DNA of 34,364 nucleotides from Alphaproteobacteria bacterium (GCA_004356955.1 SMXS01000122.1:1-34364), one strand, 5' to 3'; counted from the stretch's first letter, positions 1 through 9,260 are shown. The notes: generated from the sequence alone by a model not told the origin. Numbers and translations: made by a program.

Positions 1-675
1 CAGATTATCGCTTTCCTCGTTGATCAGCGGCTCGTGAGCAGCAGCGACAGTGGTCTTTTTTTCCTTCATGGGTTTGCCCATGGCACCGCCCAGCATGTCC
101 CCTAAATTGATCATACCCATCTGGGCCCCGGGCATGCCGGGGATATCAAAGGCAGGCATGCCGCCGCCGTGGTCTGCGACCTGCAGCGTAATTTCTTTGT
201 CGTCCAATTTGCCGTCGCGCAGCATCTGACGGAACTTTTTGCGCGTATCCTCGCGGGCGTCTTCACCCACCAGGGCGTCAAGCACCCGTTCTTCGGCAGA
301 CAATTCGGCCTGGGCGCGCACGTTGGCGCGCTTTTTGTCGCGCACCATCAGGATGGCAAATTCGACCAGGTCACGAATGATGGATTCGACGTCGCGGCCG
401 ACATAGCCCACCTCGGTAAATTTGGTGGCCTCAATCTTCATGAACGGGGCTTCTGCCAGACGGGCCAGGCGGCGTGAAATCTCGGTTTTGCCAACACCGG
501 TCGGGCCGATCATCAGGATGTTCTTGGGCAACACTTCGTCGCGCAAATCATCGGGCAGCTGTTGGCGGCGCCAACGATTGCGCAGGGCAATGGCCACGGC
601 GCGCTTGGCGTCGTTTTGGCCAATAATATAGCGGTCGAGCTCGGAAACGATCTCGCGGGGGGAAAAGCTACTCAT
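1..675 (-). CDS. hslU: ATP-dependent protease ATPase subunit HslU (C-terminal part runs off the window)
   Basis: Reverse complement from ATG at 675 reads [40 protein letters not shown]...[46 protein letters not shown]: HslU N-terminus with Walker A. Absent from the ORF track because it is truncated at the window edge. Confidence 0.96.
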   Translation of the reverse strand, partial: MSSFSPREIVSELDRYIIGQNDAKRAVAIALRNRWRRQQLPDDLRDEVLPKNILMIGPTGVGKTEISRRLARLAEAPFMKIEATKFTEVGYVGRDVESIIRDLVEFAILMVRDKKRANVRAQAELSAEERVLDALVGEDAREDTRKKFRQMLRDGKLDDKEITLQVADHGGGMPAFDIPGMPGAQMGMINLGDMLGGAMGKPMKEKKTTVAAAHEPLINEESDNL

Positions 676-688
676 GTAAAGGGTCCGA

Positions 689-934
689 TCCCACAAATGA
701 GATCCATTCTGCGCGAGCAAATTTTGCCAGTGAGCAGGAAGGAAGTTGAAGGAATATCATGCATATTTCGAGACTTTCTGACGCAGTCACGGGCAGAATG
801 TGCCGCGCCCGTAGGGTTGTTCAAGGACGGTCAACTACTGTGTCAACAGCCCTTGAAGGGGGAAGCCCCTCCGGCGGACTGTTTCCGTGTATTTGAACGA
901 CCTTGAACAACAGAATTGAACCTCATTTGTGGGA
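689..934. repeat. Imperfect long inverted-repeat element between hslV and hslU (MITE-like or structured RNA candidate)
   Basis: Perfect 13-bp inverted repeat TCCCACAAATGAG (689-701) / CTCATTTGTGGGA (922-934), plus ATTCTG/CAGAAT just inside, plus GTTGTTCAAGG (816-826) / CCTTGAACAAC (901-911), plus a central AGGGG-GAAG-CCCCT hairpin (857-870). Confidence 0.6.
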
Positions 935-941
935 CTGGACG

Positions 942-1490
942 CTAGACGTCCAGTTTTTCGATAACAACATTTTCATTGGTGTAGACACAGATGTCGGCAG
1001 CGATGGCCATCGCTTTGCGCGCAACGGCCTCGGCATCCATATCCGTGTTAATCAGCGCCCGGGCCGCGGCCAGGGCATAATTGCCGCCGGACCCAATGGC
1101 GATGATGCCATCAGGCGTGTCCAGCACATCACCGGTGCCGGTGACCAGCAGGGATACTTCTGCATCCGCCACAATCATCAAAGCTTCAAGTTTGCGCAGG
1201 TACCGGTCGGTGCGCCAATCCTTGGCCAACTCGACACACGCACGGGTCAGGTTCTGCCCATGGCGCTCCAGTTTCTCCTCCAGGCGCTCGAACAAGGTAA
1301 ACGCGTCTGCGGTTGCCCCGGCAAAACCGGCAATGATCGAATTGCCCTTGCCAAGCGTTCGGACTTTGCGGGCGTTGCCTTTGACGATCGTGTCGCCCAT
1401 CGAAACCTGCCCGTCGCCAGCGACGACAACCGTTCCATTTTTGCGCACCGATATAATGGTGGTGGCATGCCATGTCATATTTTCACTCAT
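942..1490 (-). CDS. hslV: ATP-dependent protease peptidase subunit HslV
   Basis: 182 aa; [42 protein letters not shown]...[23 protein letters not shown]: typical HslV with N-terminal Thr; adjacent to hslU. Confidence 0.97.
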   Translation of the reverse strand: MSENMTWHATTIISVRKNGTVVVAGDGQVSMGDTIVKGNARKVRTLGKGNSIIAGFAGATADAFTLFERLEEKLERHGQNLTRACVELAKDWRTDRYLRKLEALMIVADAEVSLLVTGTGDVLDTPDGIIAIGSGGNYALAAARALINTDMDAEAVARKAMAIAADICVYTNENVVIEKLDV

Positions 1491-1570
1491 AGGCCCCTAA
1501 TTAGGCATGAATCGGCCCAGATGCAATGGGTGACGTAGCGGGGGTTAAAAAATGAAATTCATTCCGATCC

Positions 1571-1706
1571 TCCGTCATGCCGGGCCGGGCGCAGCCCGAT
1601 CAGACCCGGTATCCAGAAAAAGAGGTGGTCCGGCTGAAAGCAGGGTCATTAAATCCCACTGGATCCCGGGTCATAACCTGACCTGGTGGTCAGGGCACGG
1701 GAGGAC
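1571..1706. repeat. Degenerate intergenic palindromic repeat element
   Basis: GACCCGGTATCCAG (1603-1616) pairs with CTGGATCCCGGGTC (1659-1672) with one mismatch; flanked by TCCGTCATGCCGGGC on the left and a degenerate counterpart GGGCACGGGAGGA on the right. Confidence 0.5.
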
Positions 1707-1809
1707 AAACAGGGCGGCATGGGATTTCATTGGACTCACTAACTCCTTCCCCGCATAGCCCCTTCTTGCTATAGAGCGCGCATTGGTTAGATATGCACAG
1801 GAGCCGGCC

Positions 1810-2409
1810 ATGCGTACGGCGAAAATTGAGCGTAAGACAAATGAGACCCAGATTGTGGTCGAGGTGAACCTCGATGGCACCGGGTCCTATGATATTTCAA
1901 CCGGGATTGGCTTTCTCGATCACATGGTTGAGCAGCTGTCCCGTCATTCCCTGATCGACATCAACATGTCGGTGCAGGGCGATTTGCATATCGACCAGCA
2001 CCACACGGTGGAAGACAGTGCCATTGCCCTGGGCGAGGCCTTGTCGCAGGCCCTTGGTGGCCGCGAAGGCATCACCCGCTATGGCGCCGCTGTTACACCC
2101 ATGGATGAAACATGCACCCGCGTTGCCATCGACCTGTCGAACCGGCCCTATCTGGTCTGGAAGGTCGACATGACGCAAAAGCGCATGGGCGAAATGGATT
2201 CAGAGCTGTTCAAGGAATGGTTCTACGCCCTGGCCCAGTCATTGGGCGCGACCTTGCATGTGGAATGTCTGTATGGGGCCAACAACCATCATATTATCGA
2301 GGCATCCTACAAGGGTCTGGCGCGCAGCCTGCGCCAAGCCGTTGAAATTGATCCACGAAAAGAAGGGGCCGTGCCCTCGACGAAGGGGACGCTCGGCGGT
2401 ACGCTTTAG
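1810..2409 (+). CDS. hisB: Imidazoleglycerol-phosphate dehydratase
   Basis: [51 protein letters not shown]...[15 protein letters not shown]...[25 protein letters not shown] at 1810 is the likely start within ORF 1783-2409. Confidence 0.96.
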   Translation: MRTAKIERKTNETQIVVEVNLDGTGSYDISTGIGFLDHMVEQLSRHSLIDINMSVQGDLHIDQHHTVEDSAIALGEALSQALGGREGITRYGAAVTPMDETCTRVAIDLSNRPYLVWKVDMTQKRMGEMDSELFKEWFYALAQSLGATLHVECLYGANNHHIIEASYKGLARSLRQAVEIDPRKEGAVPSTKGTLGGTL

Positions 2410-2457
2410 CCACCAAGCCTTCCAGCTCTCAACAACTAAGACGCAGGCAGAACTGTC

Positions 2458-2928
2458 ATGCACATTTATACAATCCATGAACATGGCGACACCCCAGCCG
2501 GGGAACGGGACCCGCATGCCAAATTTGTGCGTGAAGGGTTCAGTGTTCCGGCATTGATCTTTTCGGTCGCGTGGTTTCTGTATCACCGCATGTGGCGGGA
2601 CGCGATATTGCTGGCGGTAGCAATTTTCGTGGTGATGGTTGTCGTCGCTGGTGGCGATTTGGGCGATATCTTGGGCAACGCCCTGCGGATTGTTATCAGC
2701 CTGGCGGTGGCTTGCTTTGCCCAGGATTTGCGGCGCGTGGACCTGGCGCGCAGGGGCTATCGCGAAGTCGGCGTTGCCTCGGGCGGCAATGCAGAAGAAG
2801 CCGCGTTGGAATATCTGCTGCGGCCCGACCCAGCGGTCCCAGCGGTCCCAGCGGTCCCAGTGGCGGAAGACAGCGTGACCTCTGCCCCGTCGCCGGACGA
2901 CGACAAGGATTTGATCAGTGAACAATAA
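2458..2928 (+). CDS. DUF2628-like membrane protein embedded in the his cluster
   Basis: 156 aa; MHIYTIHEHGDTPAGERDPHAKFVREGFSVPALIFSVAWFLYHRMWRDAILLAVAIFVVMVV: DUF2628-type N-terminus and hydrophobic helices; sits between hisB and hisH. Confidence 0.8.
   Translation: MHIYTIHEHGDTPAGERDPHAKFVREGFSVPALIFSVAWFLYHRMWRDAILLAVAIFVVMVVVAGGDLGDILGNALRIVISLAVACFAQDLRRVDLARRGYREVGVASGGNAEEAALEYLLRPDPAVPAVPAVPVAEDSVTSAPSPDDDKDLISEQ
2829..2863 (+). repeat. 9-bp tandem repeat (CCCAGCGGT), about 3.9 copies
   Basis: cccagcggt cccagcggt cccagcggt cccagtgg; encodes PAVPAVPAVPV near the C-terminus of the DUF2628 protein. Confidence 0.85.
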
Positions 2929-3601
2929 GGCGGGTGGCGAGACTGTCGCCATCATTGACTATAATTCGGGCAATTTACGCTCGGCGGCCAAGGCGTTTGA
3001 ACGCATGGCTGACGAGGCCGGTAAGGGTACCCAAATCGTTGTAACCAGCGACCCGGCCGTCGTGCGCGCCGCCGATCGCATTGTGTTGCCCGGCGTCGGT
3101 GCCTTCGGCGACTGCATGGCCGGGATAACGGCCATCGAGGGCATGCGCGAAGCGTTGGAAGAAGAAGTGATCACCAAATGCAAACCCTTCCTGGGCATTT
3201 GCGTGGGCATGCAGCTGATGGCGACACGGGGGCTGGAACATGGCGAATTTGAGGGCTTTGGCTGGATCCCCGGGTCCGTCCAGATGATTGAACCTGCTGA
3301 CGACAGCCTTAAGATCCCCCACATGGGGTGGAATGATCTGCAGATCAGCGAGGTGGGCGCGACGCACCCGGTCTTTGCCGGGCTGAACCACGGCGAGCAC
3401 ACCTATTTTGTGCACTCTTTTGCGTTCTATCCTGAAGACGACAGCCATGTGCTGGCGTCCGTGGATTATGCAGGCAATATTGTTGCGGCTGTGGGCCGGG
3501 ATAATATGGTGGGCACGCAATTTCACCCTGAGAAAAGCCAGAAGGTCGGCCTACAGCTGATCGATAACTTCCTGCGCTGGCAGCCCGGAGAGATGACATG
3601 A
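2918..3601 (+). CDS. hisH: Imidazole glycerol phosphate synthase subunit HisH (GTG start)
   Basis: [21 protein letters not shown]...[15 protein letters not shown]...[20 protein letters not shown]...[20 protein letters not shown]: class I glutamine amidotransferase, HisH. Confidence 0.96.
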   Translation: MNNKAGGETVAIIDYNSGNLRSAAKAFERMADEAGKGTQIVVTSDPAVVRAADRIVLPGVGAFGDCMAGITAIEGMREALEEEVITKCKPFLGICVGMQLMATRGLEHGEFEGFGWIPGSVQMIEPADDSLKIPHMGWNDLQISEVGATHPVFAGLNHGEHTYFVHSFAFYPEDDSHVLASVDYAGNIVAAVGRDNMVGTQFHPEKSQKVGLQLIDNFLRWQPGEMT

Positions 3602-4317
3602 TCCTGTTTCCGGCGATCGATCTGAAGGACGGCCAATGTGTGCGCCTGTATCAGGGCGATATGGACAAAGCGACGGTCTTTAATGACAGCCCGGCCAATC
3701 AGGCCGCACAATTCGAAGCAAATGGGTTTGAATGGTTGCATCTGGTCGATCTCGACGGCGCTTTTGCCGGCAAGCCAGTGAATGGTGCCGCCGTCGAGGC
3801 GATTTTAGCGGCCACCGACCTGCCGACGCAATTGGGTGGCGGGATCCGCGACCTTGCGACCATCGAGATGTGGCTGAACAAGGGCATCAAGCGGGTGATC
3901 CTGGGCACAATCGCTGTTAACGACCCCCAGATTGTACGCGACGCCTGCAAGGCCTTTCCCGGTCAGGTGGCGGTCGGCATTGATGCGCGCGATGGCCTGG
4001 TGGCGGTCGAAGGGTGGGCCGAGGTGTCGTCGCTGACGGCCATCGATCTGGCGCGCGAGTTTGCAGACGCGGGTGTGGCGGCCATCATCTATACCGATAT
4101 TGAACGCGACGGCGCCATGAAAGGCGTCAATGTTGACTCGACCGCAACACTGGCCAAAGCGACGTCGATCCCGGTGATTGCCTCGGGTGGCGTGGCCTCT
4201 ATTGAAGACCTGAAAGCCCTGAAAGCCCAGGATGTTATTTTTGAAGGCGTGATTTCTGGCCGGGCGATTTACGACGGACGACTGGACCCGACAGAAGCCC
4301 TGAAGGTGCTGCGCTGA
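3598..4317 (+). CDS. hisA: Phosphoribosylformimino-5-aminoimidazole carboxamide ribotide isomerase
   Basis: [62 protein letters not shown]...QLGGGIRDL...[13 protein letters not shown] overlap with hisH. Confidence 0.97.
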   Translation: MILFPAIDLKDGQCVRLYQGDMDKATVFNDSPANQAAQFEANGFEWLHLVDLDGAFAGKPVNGAAVEAILAATDLPTQLGGGIRDLATIEMWLNKGIKRVILGTIAVNDPQIVRDACKAFPGQVAVGIDARDGLVAVEGWAEVSSLTAIDLAREFADAGVAAIIYTDIERDGAMKGVNVDSTATLAKATSIPVIASGGVASIEDLKALKAQDVIFEGVISGRAIYDGRLDPTEALKVLR

Positions 4318-5075
4318 TGCTAAAAGCACGCATTATTCCCTGTCTGGATGTCAAAGATGGCCGTGTGGTCAAAGGCGTCAACTTTGTTGACCTGCGCGAT
4401 GCGGGTGACCCGGTGGAACAGGCCAAAATTTACGACAAAGCCGGTGCGGATGAGCTGTGCTTTCTCGATATCACCGCCAGCCACGAAGATCGCGACATCA
4501 TCTTTGATGTGGTGCGCCGAACGGCAGAAGAATGCTTTATGCCCCTCACCGTTGGTGGCGGTGTGCGGACCATCGATGACGTGCGCAAATTGTTGTTGGC
4601 GGGGGCCGACAAAGTCTCGGTCATGACAACAGCGATCAACAATCCAGAATTTATTCGCCAAGCATCCCTAAAATTTGGTTCGCAATGCATCGTGGTGGCC
4701 ATTGATGCCAAGGCCACAGGTGCAGGCACCTGGGAGGTTTTTACCCATGGCGGACGCACGCCAACAGGCGTTGATGCGGTCGAACACGCGATACGGATGG
4801 AAGAGATGGGCGCAGGCGAAATATTGCTGACATCGATGGACCGCGATGGCACGGGGGACGGCTTTGACATTGAATTGACGCGGACAATCTCTGACGCCGT
4901 GCGCATTCCCGTCATTGCCTCGGGTGGTGTTGGCACCCTTGATCACATGGTCGAGGGTATTCGTGATGGTGGTGCCACCGCTGTGTTGGCAGCATCGATC
5001 TTTCACTTTGGCACCCACTCGATTTCCGAGACCAAAGATTATATGCGGGCCGCAGGCGTTGCAGTTCGTGACTAA
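4317..5075 (+). CDS. hisF: Imidazole glycerol phosphate synthase subunit HisF
   Basis: [59 protein letters not shown]...[26 protein letters not shown]. Confidence 0.98.
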   Translation: MLKARIIPCLDVKDGRVVKGVNFVDLRDAGDPVEQAKIYDKAGADELCFLDITASHEDRDIIFDVVRRTAEECFMPLTVGGGVRTIDDVRKLLLAGADKVSVMTTAINNPEFIRQASLKFGSQCIVVAIDAKATGAGTWEVFTHGGRTPTGVDAVEHAIRMEEMGAGEILLTSMDRDGTGDGFDIELTRTISDAVRIPVIASGGVGTLDHMVEGIRDGGATAVLAASIFHFGTHSISETKDYMRAAGVAVRD

Positions 5076-5107
5076 GCGTTTAAGCTAGCGTCCCAGAGGA
5101 CATCATC

Positions 5108-5434
5108 ATGAGCCAGAACGACGACATATTAGACCAGGTCTTTCAGGTCATCCAAAGCCGCAAGAATGCCGACCCATCAAAAAGCTATGTGGCCAGTCTT
5201 TACCAAAAAGGCCGGCACAAAATAGCCGAAAAGGTCGGGGAAGAAGCCATTGAGACTGTCATTGCTGCGGTCGGCGGCGATAACAAAGAAGTTATTGCGG
5301 AATCAGCTGATCTGATCTTTCACCTGATGATCCTGCTGGCCGAGCTTGACCTGACGCTTGATGACGTGCGGGACGAATTGGCGCGCCGCGAGGGCATTTC
5401 TGGCATTGATGAAAAGAACAGCCGCAGCAAGTAG
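5108..5434 (+). CDS. hisE: Phosphoribosyl-ATP diphosphatase
   Basis: 108 aa; [60 protein letters not shown]: HisE signature; end of the his cluster. Confidence 0.95.
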   Translation: MSQNDDILDQVFQVIQSRKNADPSKSYVASLYQKGRHKIAEKVGEEAIETVIAAVGGDNKEVIAESADLIFHLMILLAELDLTLDDVRDELARREGISGIDEKNSRSK

Positions 5435-5445
5435 GGAATATTTCG

Positions 5446-5859
5446 ATGCCAATGCCTGATTTCAAGACCTATGACGATAGCAATATCTTTGCCATGATTC
5501 TGCGCGGCGAAATCCCCAACAAGACGGTCTATGAAGACGACCATGCCCTGGCCTTCCACGACATCAACCCGCAGGCTCCTGTCCATGTGTTGGTGATCCC
5601 AAAGGGCAAGTACATTTCCATGGTGGATTTCACGGCCAAGGCCAGTGACGCAGAAATTGCCGGGTTTTTCCGTGCTGTCGGCAAAACAGCAGAAATTCTA
5701 GACCTGCCAGACCCCGGCTATCGCCTGTTGGTCAATCACGGACCGCACTCGCACCAGGAAGTCCCCCATCTGCACGTCCACATCTTTGGCGGCAAGCATG
5801 TTGGCCCGCTGTTGATGCGGGGCTGGGAAGGCAAGATTAAGATGCCCAATATGGATTAG
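5446..5859 (+). CDS. HIT family (HinT-like) nucleotide-binding protein
   Basis: 137 aa; NIFAMILRGEIPNKTVYEDDHALAFHDINPQAPVHVLVIPKGKY...HSHQEVPHLHVHIFGGKHVGPL: HxHxH histidine-triad motif. Confidence 0.93.
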   Translation: MPMPDFKTYDDSNIFAMILRGEIPNKTVYEDDHALAFHDINPQAPVHVLVIPKGKYISMVDFTAKASDAEIAGFFRAVGKTAEILDLPDPGYRLLVNHGPHSHQEVPHLHVHIFGGKHVGPLLMRGWEGKIKMPNMD

Positions 5860-5892
5860 GGGCGATGGACGACCAGGTTCATATAAATTCAT

Positions 5893-5998
5893 CCGTTCGT
5901 ATCGAGTGATTTGGCGCGCCAGCGACAAATTGTATCGAGACACGTGCCCTTGTCAGGTCTCTCGATACAATCGCTTTGCGATCACTCGAGACGAACGG
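5893..5998. repeat. Nested intergenic palindrome (two stacked inverted repeats) between convergent genes
   Basis: Outer arms CCGTTCGTATCGAGTGAT (5893-5910) / ATCACTCGAGACGAACGG (5981-5998), 17/18 pairing; inner arms ATTGTATCGAGA (5929-5940) / TCTCGATACAAT (5960-5971), perfect 12 bp. Confidence 0.85.
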
Positions 5999-6006
5999 GG
6001 CCCTTT

Positions 6007-6987
6007 TCAGAGCTCCTTTTCTACCAACGCCTTCAAATCCGTGACAGGTCGCGCGCCCATGTGGCTGATGATTTCGGCCGCCGCAATCGACCCCATATGG
6101 CCGCATTCGCCCAGGCTACGCCCCTGGGTCAGACCGGTAAGCACGCCAGCGGCATAAAGGTCACCGGCCCCCGTCGTGTCGACCACATGGACGTCGGGGA
6201 CCGCATCAATCAGGTGAATTTCGTCACCATCCATCAACAATGATCCTTTTTCTGACCGGGTCAGGGCGGCCATGGTGCCCGCAGCGCGGACGGCCTGCAG
6301 GGCGTCGTCGAACCCTTTGACTTCATAAAGCGAACAAATCTCGTCTTCATTGGCGAACACCAGATCAACCGTCTTGACCAACTCTTTGAACTCTTCACGG
6401 AAACGATCAACGCAAAAAGCATCAGAAAGCGTCAGCGCGACCTTGCGATTGTGTTGATGGGCCATGCGCATGGCATGACGAAAGGCTTCCTTGGCGTCCT
6501 CGGGGTCCCAAAGATAGCCCTCCAAATAGGTAAAATGCGCGCGCGAGATCAAATCTTCATCGATATCAGCAGGCGATAACAGGTTGGACGCGCCCAGATA
6601 GGTGTTCATGGTGCGTTGCGCGTCAGGGGTTACCAAAATCATGCTGCGGGCGGTCGGCAGGCCATCGGTCAGGCGTTCTGTACGATAGACCACATTGGTG
6701 GCGCGCAGGTCCTCGGCGAATATATCCCCCAGGGTGTCGTCGGCCACTTTGCCAATATAGGCCGCCTTACCCCCCAGGGCCGCAACCCCGGCAATAGTGT
6801 TGGCCGCCGATCCGCCCGAAATTTCAGTCGAGGCGGTCATCCCGGCATATAAGGCATTGGCCTGGTCCGTATCGATCAGCTGCATGGACCCCTTAACCAG
6901 GCCATGATCTTCCAGAAACTGGTCTTCTGTGTGGCTTAGCACATCAACGATGGCATTACCGATACCGACAACGTCGAGCAGGGACAT
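6007..6987 (-). CDS. PfkB-family carbohydrate/nucleoside kinase, probably adenosine kinase
   Basis: 326 aa; DVVGIGNAIVDVLSHTEDQFLEDHGLVKGSMQLID...ISGGSAANTIAGVAALGGKAAYIGKVADDTLGDIF...VDTTGAGDLYAAGVLTGL: PfkB motifs. Confidence 0.92.
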   Translation of the reverse strand: MSLLDVVGIGNAIVDVLSHTEDQFLEDHGLVKGSMQLIDTDQANALYAGMTASTEISGGSAANTIAGVAALGGKAAYIGKVADDTLGDIFAEDLRATNVVYRTERLTDGLPTARSMILVTPDAQRTMNTYLGASNLLSPADIDEDLISRAHFTYLEGYLWDPEDAKEAFRHAMRMAHQHNRKVALTLSDAFCVDRFREEFKELVKTVDLVFANEDEICSLYEVKGFDDALQAVRAAGTMAALTRSEKGSLLMDGDEIHLIDAVPDVHVVDTTGAGDLYAAGVLTGLTQGRSLGECGHMGSIAAAEIISHMGARPVTDLKALVEKEL

Positions 6988-7023
6988 AGGGGCTCCTTAA
7001 TTTTCCGCACCATACAGCATATA

Positions 7024-7038
7024 GGTGGATTATCCACC
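7024..7038. promoter_or_regulatory. 15-bp perfect palindrome in a divergent intergenic region (candidate operator)
   Basis: GGTGGAT-T-ATCCACC between the kinase (-) and the EI24-like gene (+). Confidence 0.4.
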
Positions 7039-7140
7039 GACACAGCACATTGATACCGATCATATTCTCCCTATATGAAAGAGGCTTTTTGTTATCAGGT
7101 TTCCATTGCGCCCCATCGGACAAACAGGTTCAATAGATTT

Positions 7141-7821
7141 ATGTTTTCAGCGATCTTCAAGACACTGAACCAATTTTCAGAAGCCAGTTTTTGGCGAATC
7201 CTGGTGCGCGCGATGATCATCAGCCTGATTTTGCTGGGCCTATGCATCTGGGCGGGCGTAGAGCTTGCGGGCCTTGTCCCCAAGACTGAAATCGGCTGGA
7301 TCAACTGGATTATCGAACAATTGTCGTCCTTTGGCGTGGCGTTCGCCATATTGTTCTTGTTTCCGGCGCTGGCGAGTTTGGTGATGGGCCTGTTTCTTGA
7401 CCAGATTGCCGACGCGGTGGAACAGCGGCACTATCCCAATGATCCGCCGGGCGTGCCCGTTGGTATTGCCCAAAGCATGTCCTCTGCCGGTAAACTTGCC
7501 GGCCGGATGTTGTTGTTTAACTTGATTGCCCTGCCTTTCTATATTGCTTTCCTGTTCTTCCCCCTTCTCAGCTTCGGGCTTTACTATCTGATCAATGGAT
7601 ATTTGTTGAATAAAGAATATTTCGAGATGATCGCGCTGCGCCATGGCGATGCCGACCAGCACAAGGCGTTGCGTCGCAAGCATGGTGGGCGGCTATTTGT
7701 CGGGGGGTGCCTGATTGCTTTCCTGTTCAGCATCCCGATCCTCAACCTCACAACACCTTTGTTGGCCACGGGCCTGATGGTCCATTTGTTCAAAGGATTT
7801 AAACCGGGGGCACAGACCTGA
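7141..7821 (+). CDS. EI24/CysZ-like integral membrane protein
   Basis: MFSAIFKTLNQFSEASFWRILVRAMIISLILLGLCIWAGVELAG...FLFPALASLVMGLFLDQIADAVEQRHYPNDPPG...NGYLLNKEYFEMIALRH: EI24 domain pattern. The ORF extends to 7075 but ATG 7141 fits better. Confidence 0.8.
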   Translation: MFSAIFKTLNQFSEASFWRILVRAMIISLILLGLCIWAGVELAGLVPKTEIGWINWIIEQLSSFGVAFAILFLFPALASLVMGLFLDQIADAVEQRHYPNDPPGVPVGIAQSMSSAGKLAGRMLLFNLIALPFYIAFLFFPLLSFGLYYLINGYLLNKEYFEMIALRHGDADQHKALRRKHGGRLFVGGCLIAFLFSIPILNLTTPLLATGLMVHLFKGFKPGAQT

Positions 7822-8180
7822 TGCGACCTATAATCCTGGCTATATTGCTGATCTTCACGACACCATCTTTGGCCCAGGAAGCCGACCTTTCCCTCATGGG
7901 TAAGACAGCGACTGAATTGAAGGCGACATTGGGAGATCCCAGCCTGATCTGGCCGGAACACCCTGCCTATACCTGGCAATATGCCGATGATCTGTGTGTT
8001 CTACAGCTCTATCTCTATGCGCCGACTATCGGTGGCGAGGCGGTTGTAAAATACGCCGAGGCGTCGATGCGAGGGGATGTTGAAGCGGTCATGAATCCAG
8101 ACAATGTCCCGATCTGCCTGGTGTCACGGGGGCTAATGCCCGGTCCGGCTTCTGATTCTGGCCCAGACTCTCGCCGTTAG
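7821..8180 (+). CDS. Small secreted/periplasmic hypothetical protein
   Basis: 119 aa with N-terminal signal peptide MRPIILAILLIFTTPSLAQEA; contains LKATLGDPSLIWPEHPAYTWQYADDLCVLQLYLYAP; overlaps the upstream stop by one nt (TGATG). Confidence 0.7.
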   Translation: MRPIILAILLIFTTPSLAQEADLSLMGKTATELKATLGDPSLIWPEHPAYTWQYADDLCVLQLYLYAPTIGGEAVVKYAEASMRGDVEAVMNPDNVPICLVSRGLMPGPASDSGPDSRR

Positions 8181-8219
8181 AGGCGTTATACTAACGGCTC
8201 CTCTAGGAAGGAGGGGTCG

Positions 8220-8612
8220 ATGCCCATAAAGCTGAACCACACAATTGTCCCCTGCCACGAAGAAGCCAGCCCGGACGGGGTTCCGCGCGACAAGGACGCC
8301 AATGCGAAGTTCTATGCGCGCATATTGGGGTTAAACTATGTTGGCTCAACCGGGCACTTTGTCGCCGTCGAGATCAATGACAGCCTGACGTTTGATTTCG
8401 ACAATGCGAAAATGTTCGCCCCCCACCATTATGCCTTCAAAGTGTCCGAGGCAGAATTCGACGAAATCTTTAGCCGCATCAAAGAAGAAGACCTGGCCTA
8501 TGGCTCAGAACCCTTCACGCCGGACAATATGGAAATCAATCATAGAAACGGCGGGCGGGGCCTCTATTTTGCCGACCCAAACAGCCATTTATTGGAAATT
8601 CTAACGGCCTGA
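8220..8612 (+). CDS. VOC-superfamily (glyoxalase/bleomycin resistance-like) protein
   Basis: 130 aa; LNHTIVPCHE...KFYARILGLNYVG...HHYAFKVSEAEFDEIFSRIKEE...GGRGLYFADPNSHLLEILTA: VOC beta-alpha-beta motifs; AGGAAGGAGG SD upstream. Confidence 0.9.
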   Translation: MPIKLNHTIVPCHEEASPDGVPRDKDANAKFYARILGLNYVGSTGHFVAVEINDSLTFDFDNAKMFAPHHYAFKVSEAEFDEIFSRIKEEDLAYGSEPFTPDNMEINHRNGGRGLYFADPNSHLLEILTA

Positions 8613-9260
8613 CCAAATCTCTGGGTCCTCTGCGGTCTTCTTTTTGAAGTTGCACAAATCATAGATCATGCATTTGTGGCACTCTGGCTTGCGGGCTTTG
8701 CAGATATAGCGTCCGTGCAAAATCAGCCAGTGATGGGCGTGTTGCAGAAACTCTTCAGGGACAATTTTTTCGAGCCGCTTCATCATCGCGTCGGCGGTTT
8801 TGGCATGGGAAAGCCCGGTGCGGTTCGATAGCCGGAATATATGGGTGTCCACTGCAATTCTGGGATGCCCAAAGGCAATATTCATCACTACAGCGGCTGT
8901 TTTCTGGCCAACACCAGGTAGTTTGAACAGCTCGTCGGCGTCTTCGGGCACTTCGCTGCCATATTCATCGATCAGAATTTGGCTCAGCCGATAAACATTC
9001 TTGGCCTTGGTGTTGAACAGGCCGATGGTCTTTACATAATCACGGATCGTATCTTCACCCAGCGCGACCATCTTTTCTGGCGTATCGGCAACCGCAAACA
9101 ACGGCCCGGTGGCCTTGTTGACCCCGACATCGGTGGCCTGGGCCGAAAGCGCAACTGCCACCAACAGCGTATAAGGGTTCTTGTAGTTCAGCTCGCCGAC
9201 CGGTTCGGGGTCACCGTCACGCAGTCGAGAAAACATGTCATGGATATCAGCTTTTTTCAT
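8601..9260 (-). CDS. nth: Endonuclease III
   Basis: 219 aa; ELNYKNPYTLLVAVALSAQATDVGVNKATGPLF...LPGVGQKTAAVVMNIAFGHPRIAVDTHIFRLSNRTGL and 4Fe-4S motif CKARKPECHKCMIYDLC (C-X6-C-X2-C-X5-C). Confidence 0.97.
   Translation of the reverse strand: MKKADIHDMFSRLRDGDPEPVGELNYKNPYTLLVAVALSAQATDVGVNKATGPLFAVADTPEKMVALGEDTIRDYVKTIGLFNTKAKNVYRLSQILIDEYGSEVPEDADELFKLPGVGQKTAAVVMNIAFGHPRIAVDTHIFRLSNRTGLSHAKTADAMMKRLEKIVPEEFLQHAHHWLILHGRYICKARKPECHKCMIYDLCNFKKKTAEDPEIWSGR

Noticed and set aside
903-1538. 211-aa plus-strand ORF across hslV, and many other long ORFs antisense to real genes (e.g. 32299..33543 over maeB, 29675..30595 over ampG-like, 2239..2955 over his genes)
   Set aside because: They lie opposite clearly recognisable conserved genes, show no family motifs and have the composition expected of antisense frames in GC-rich DNA.
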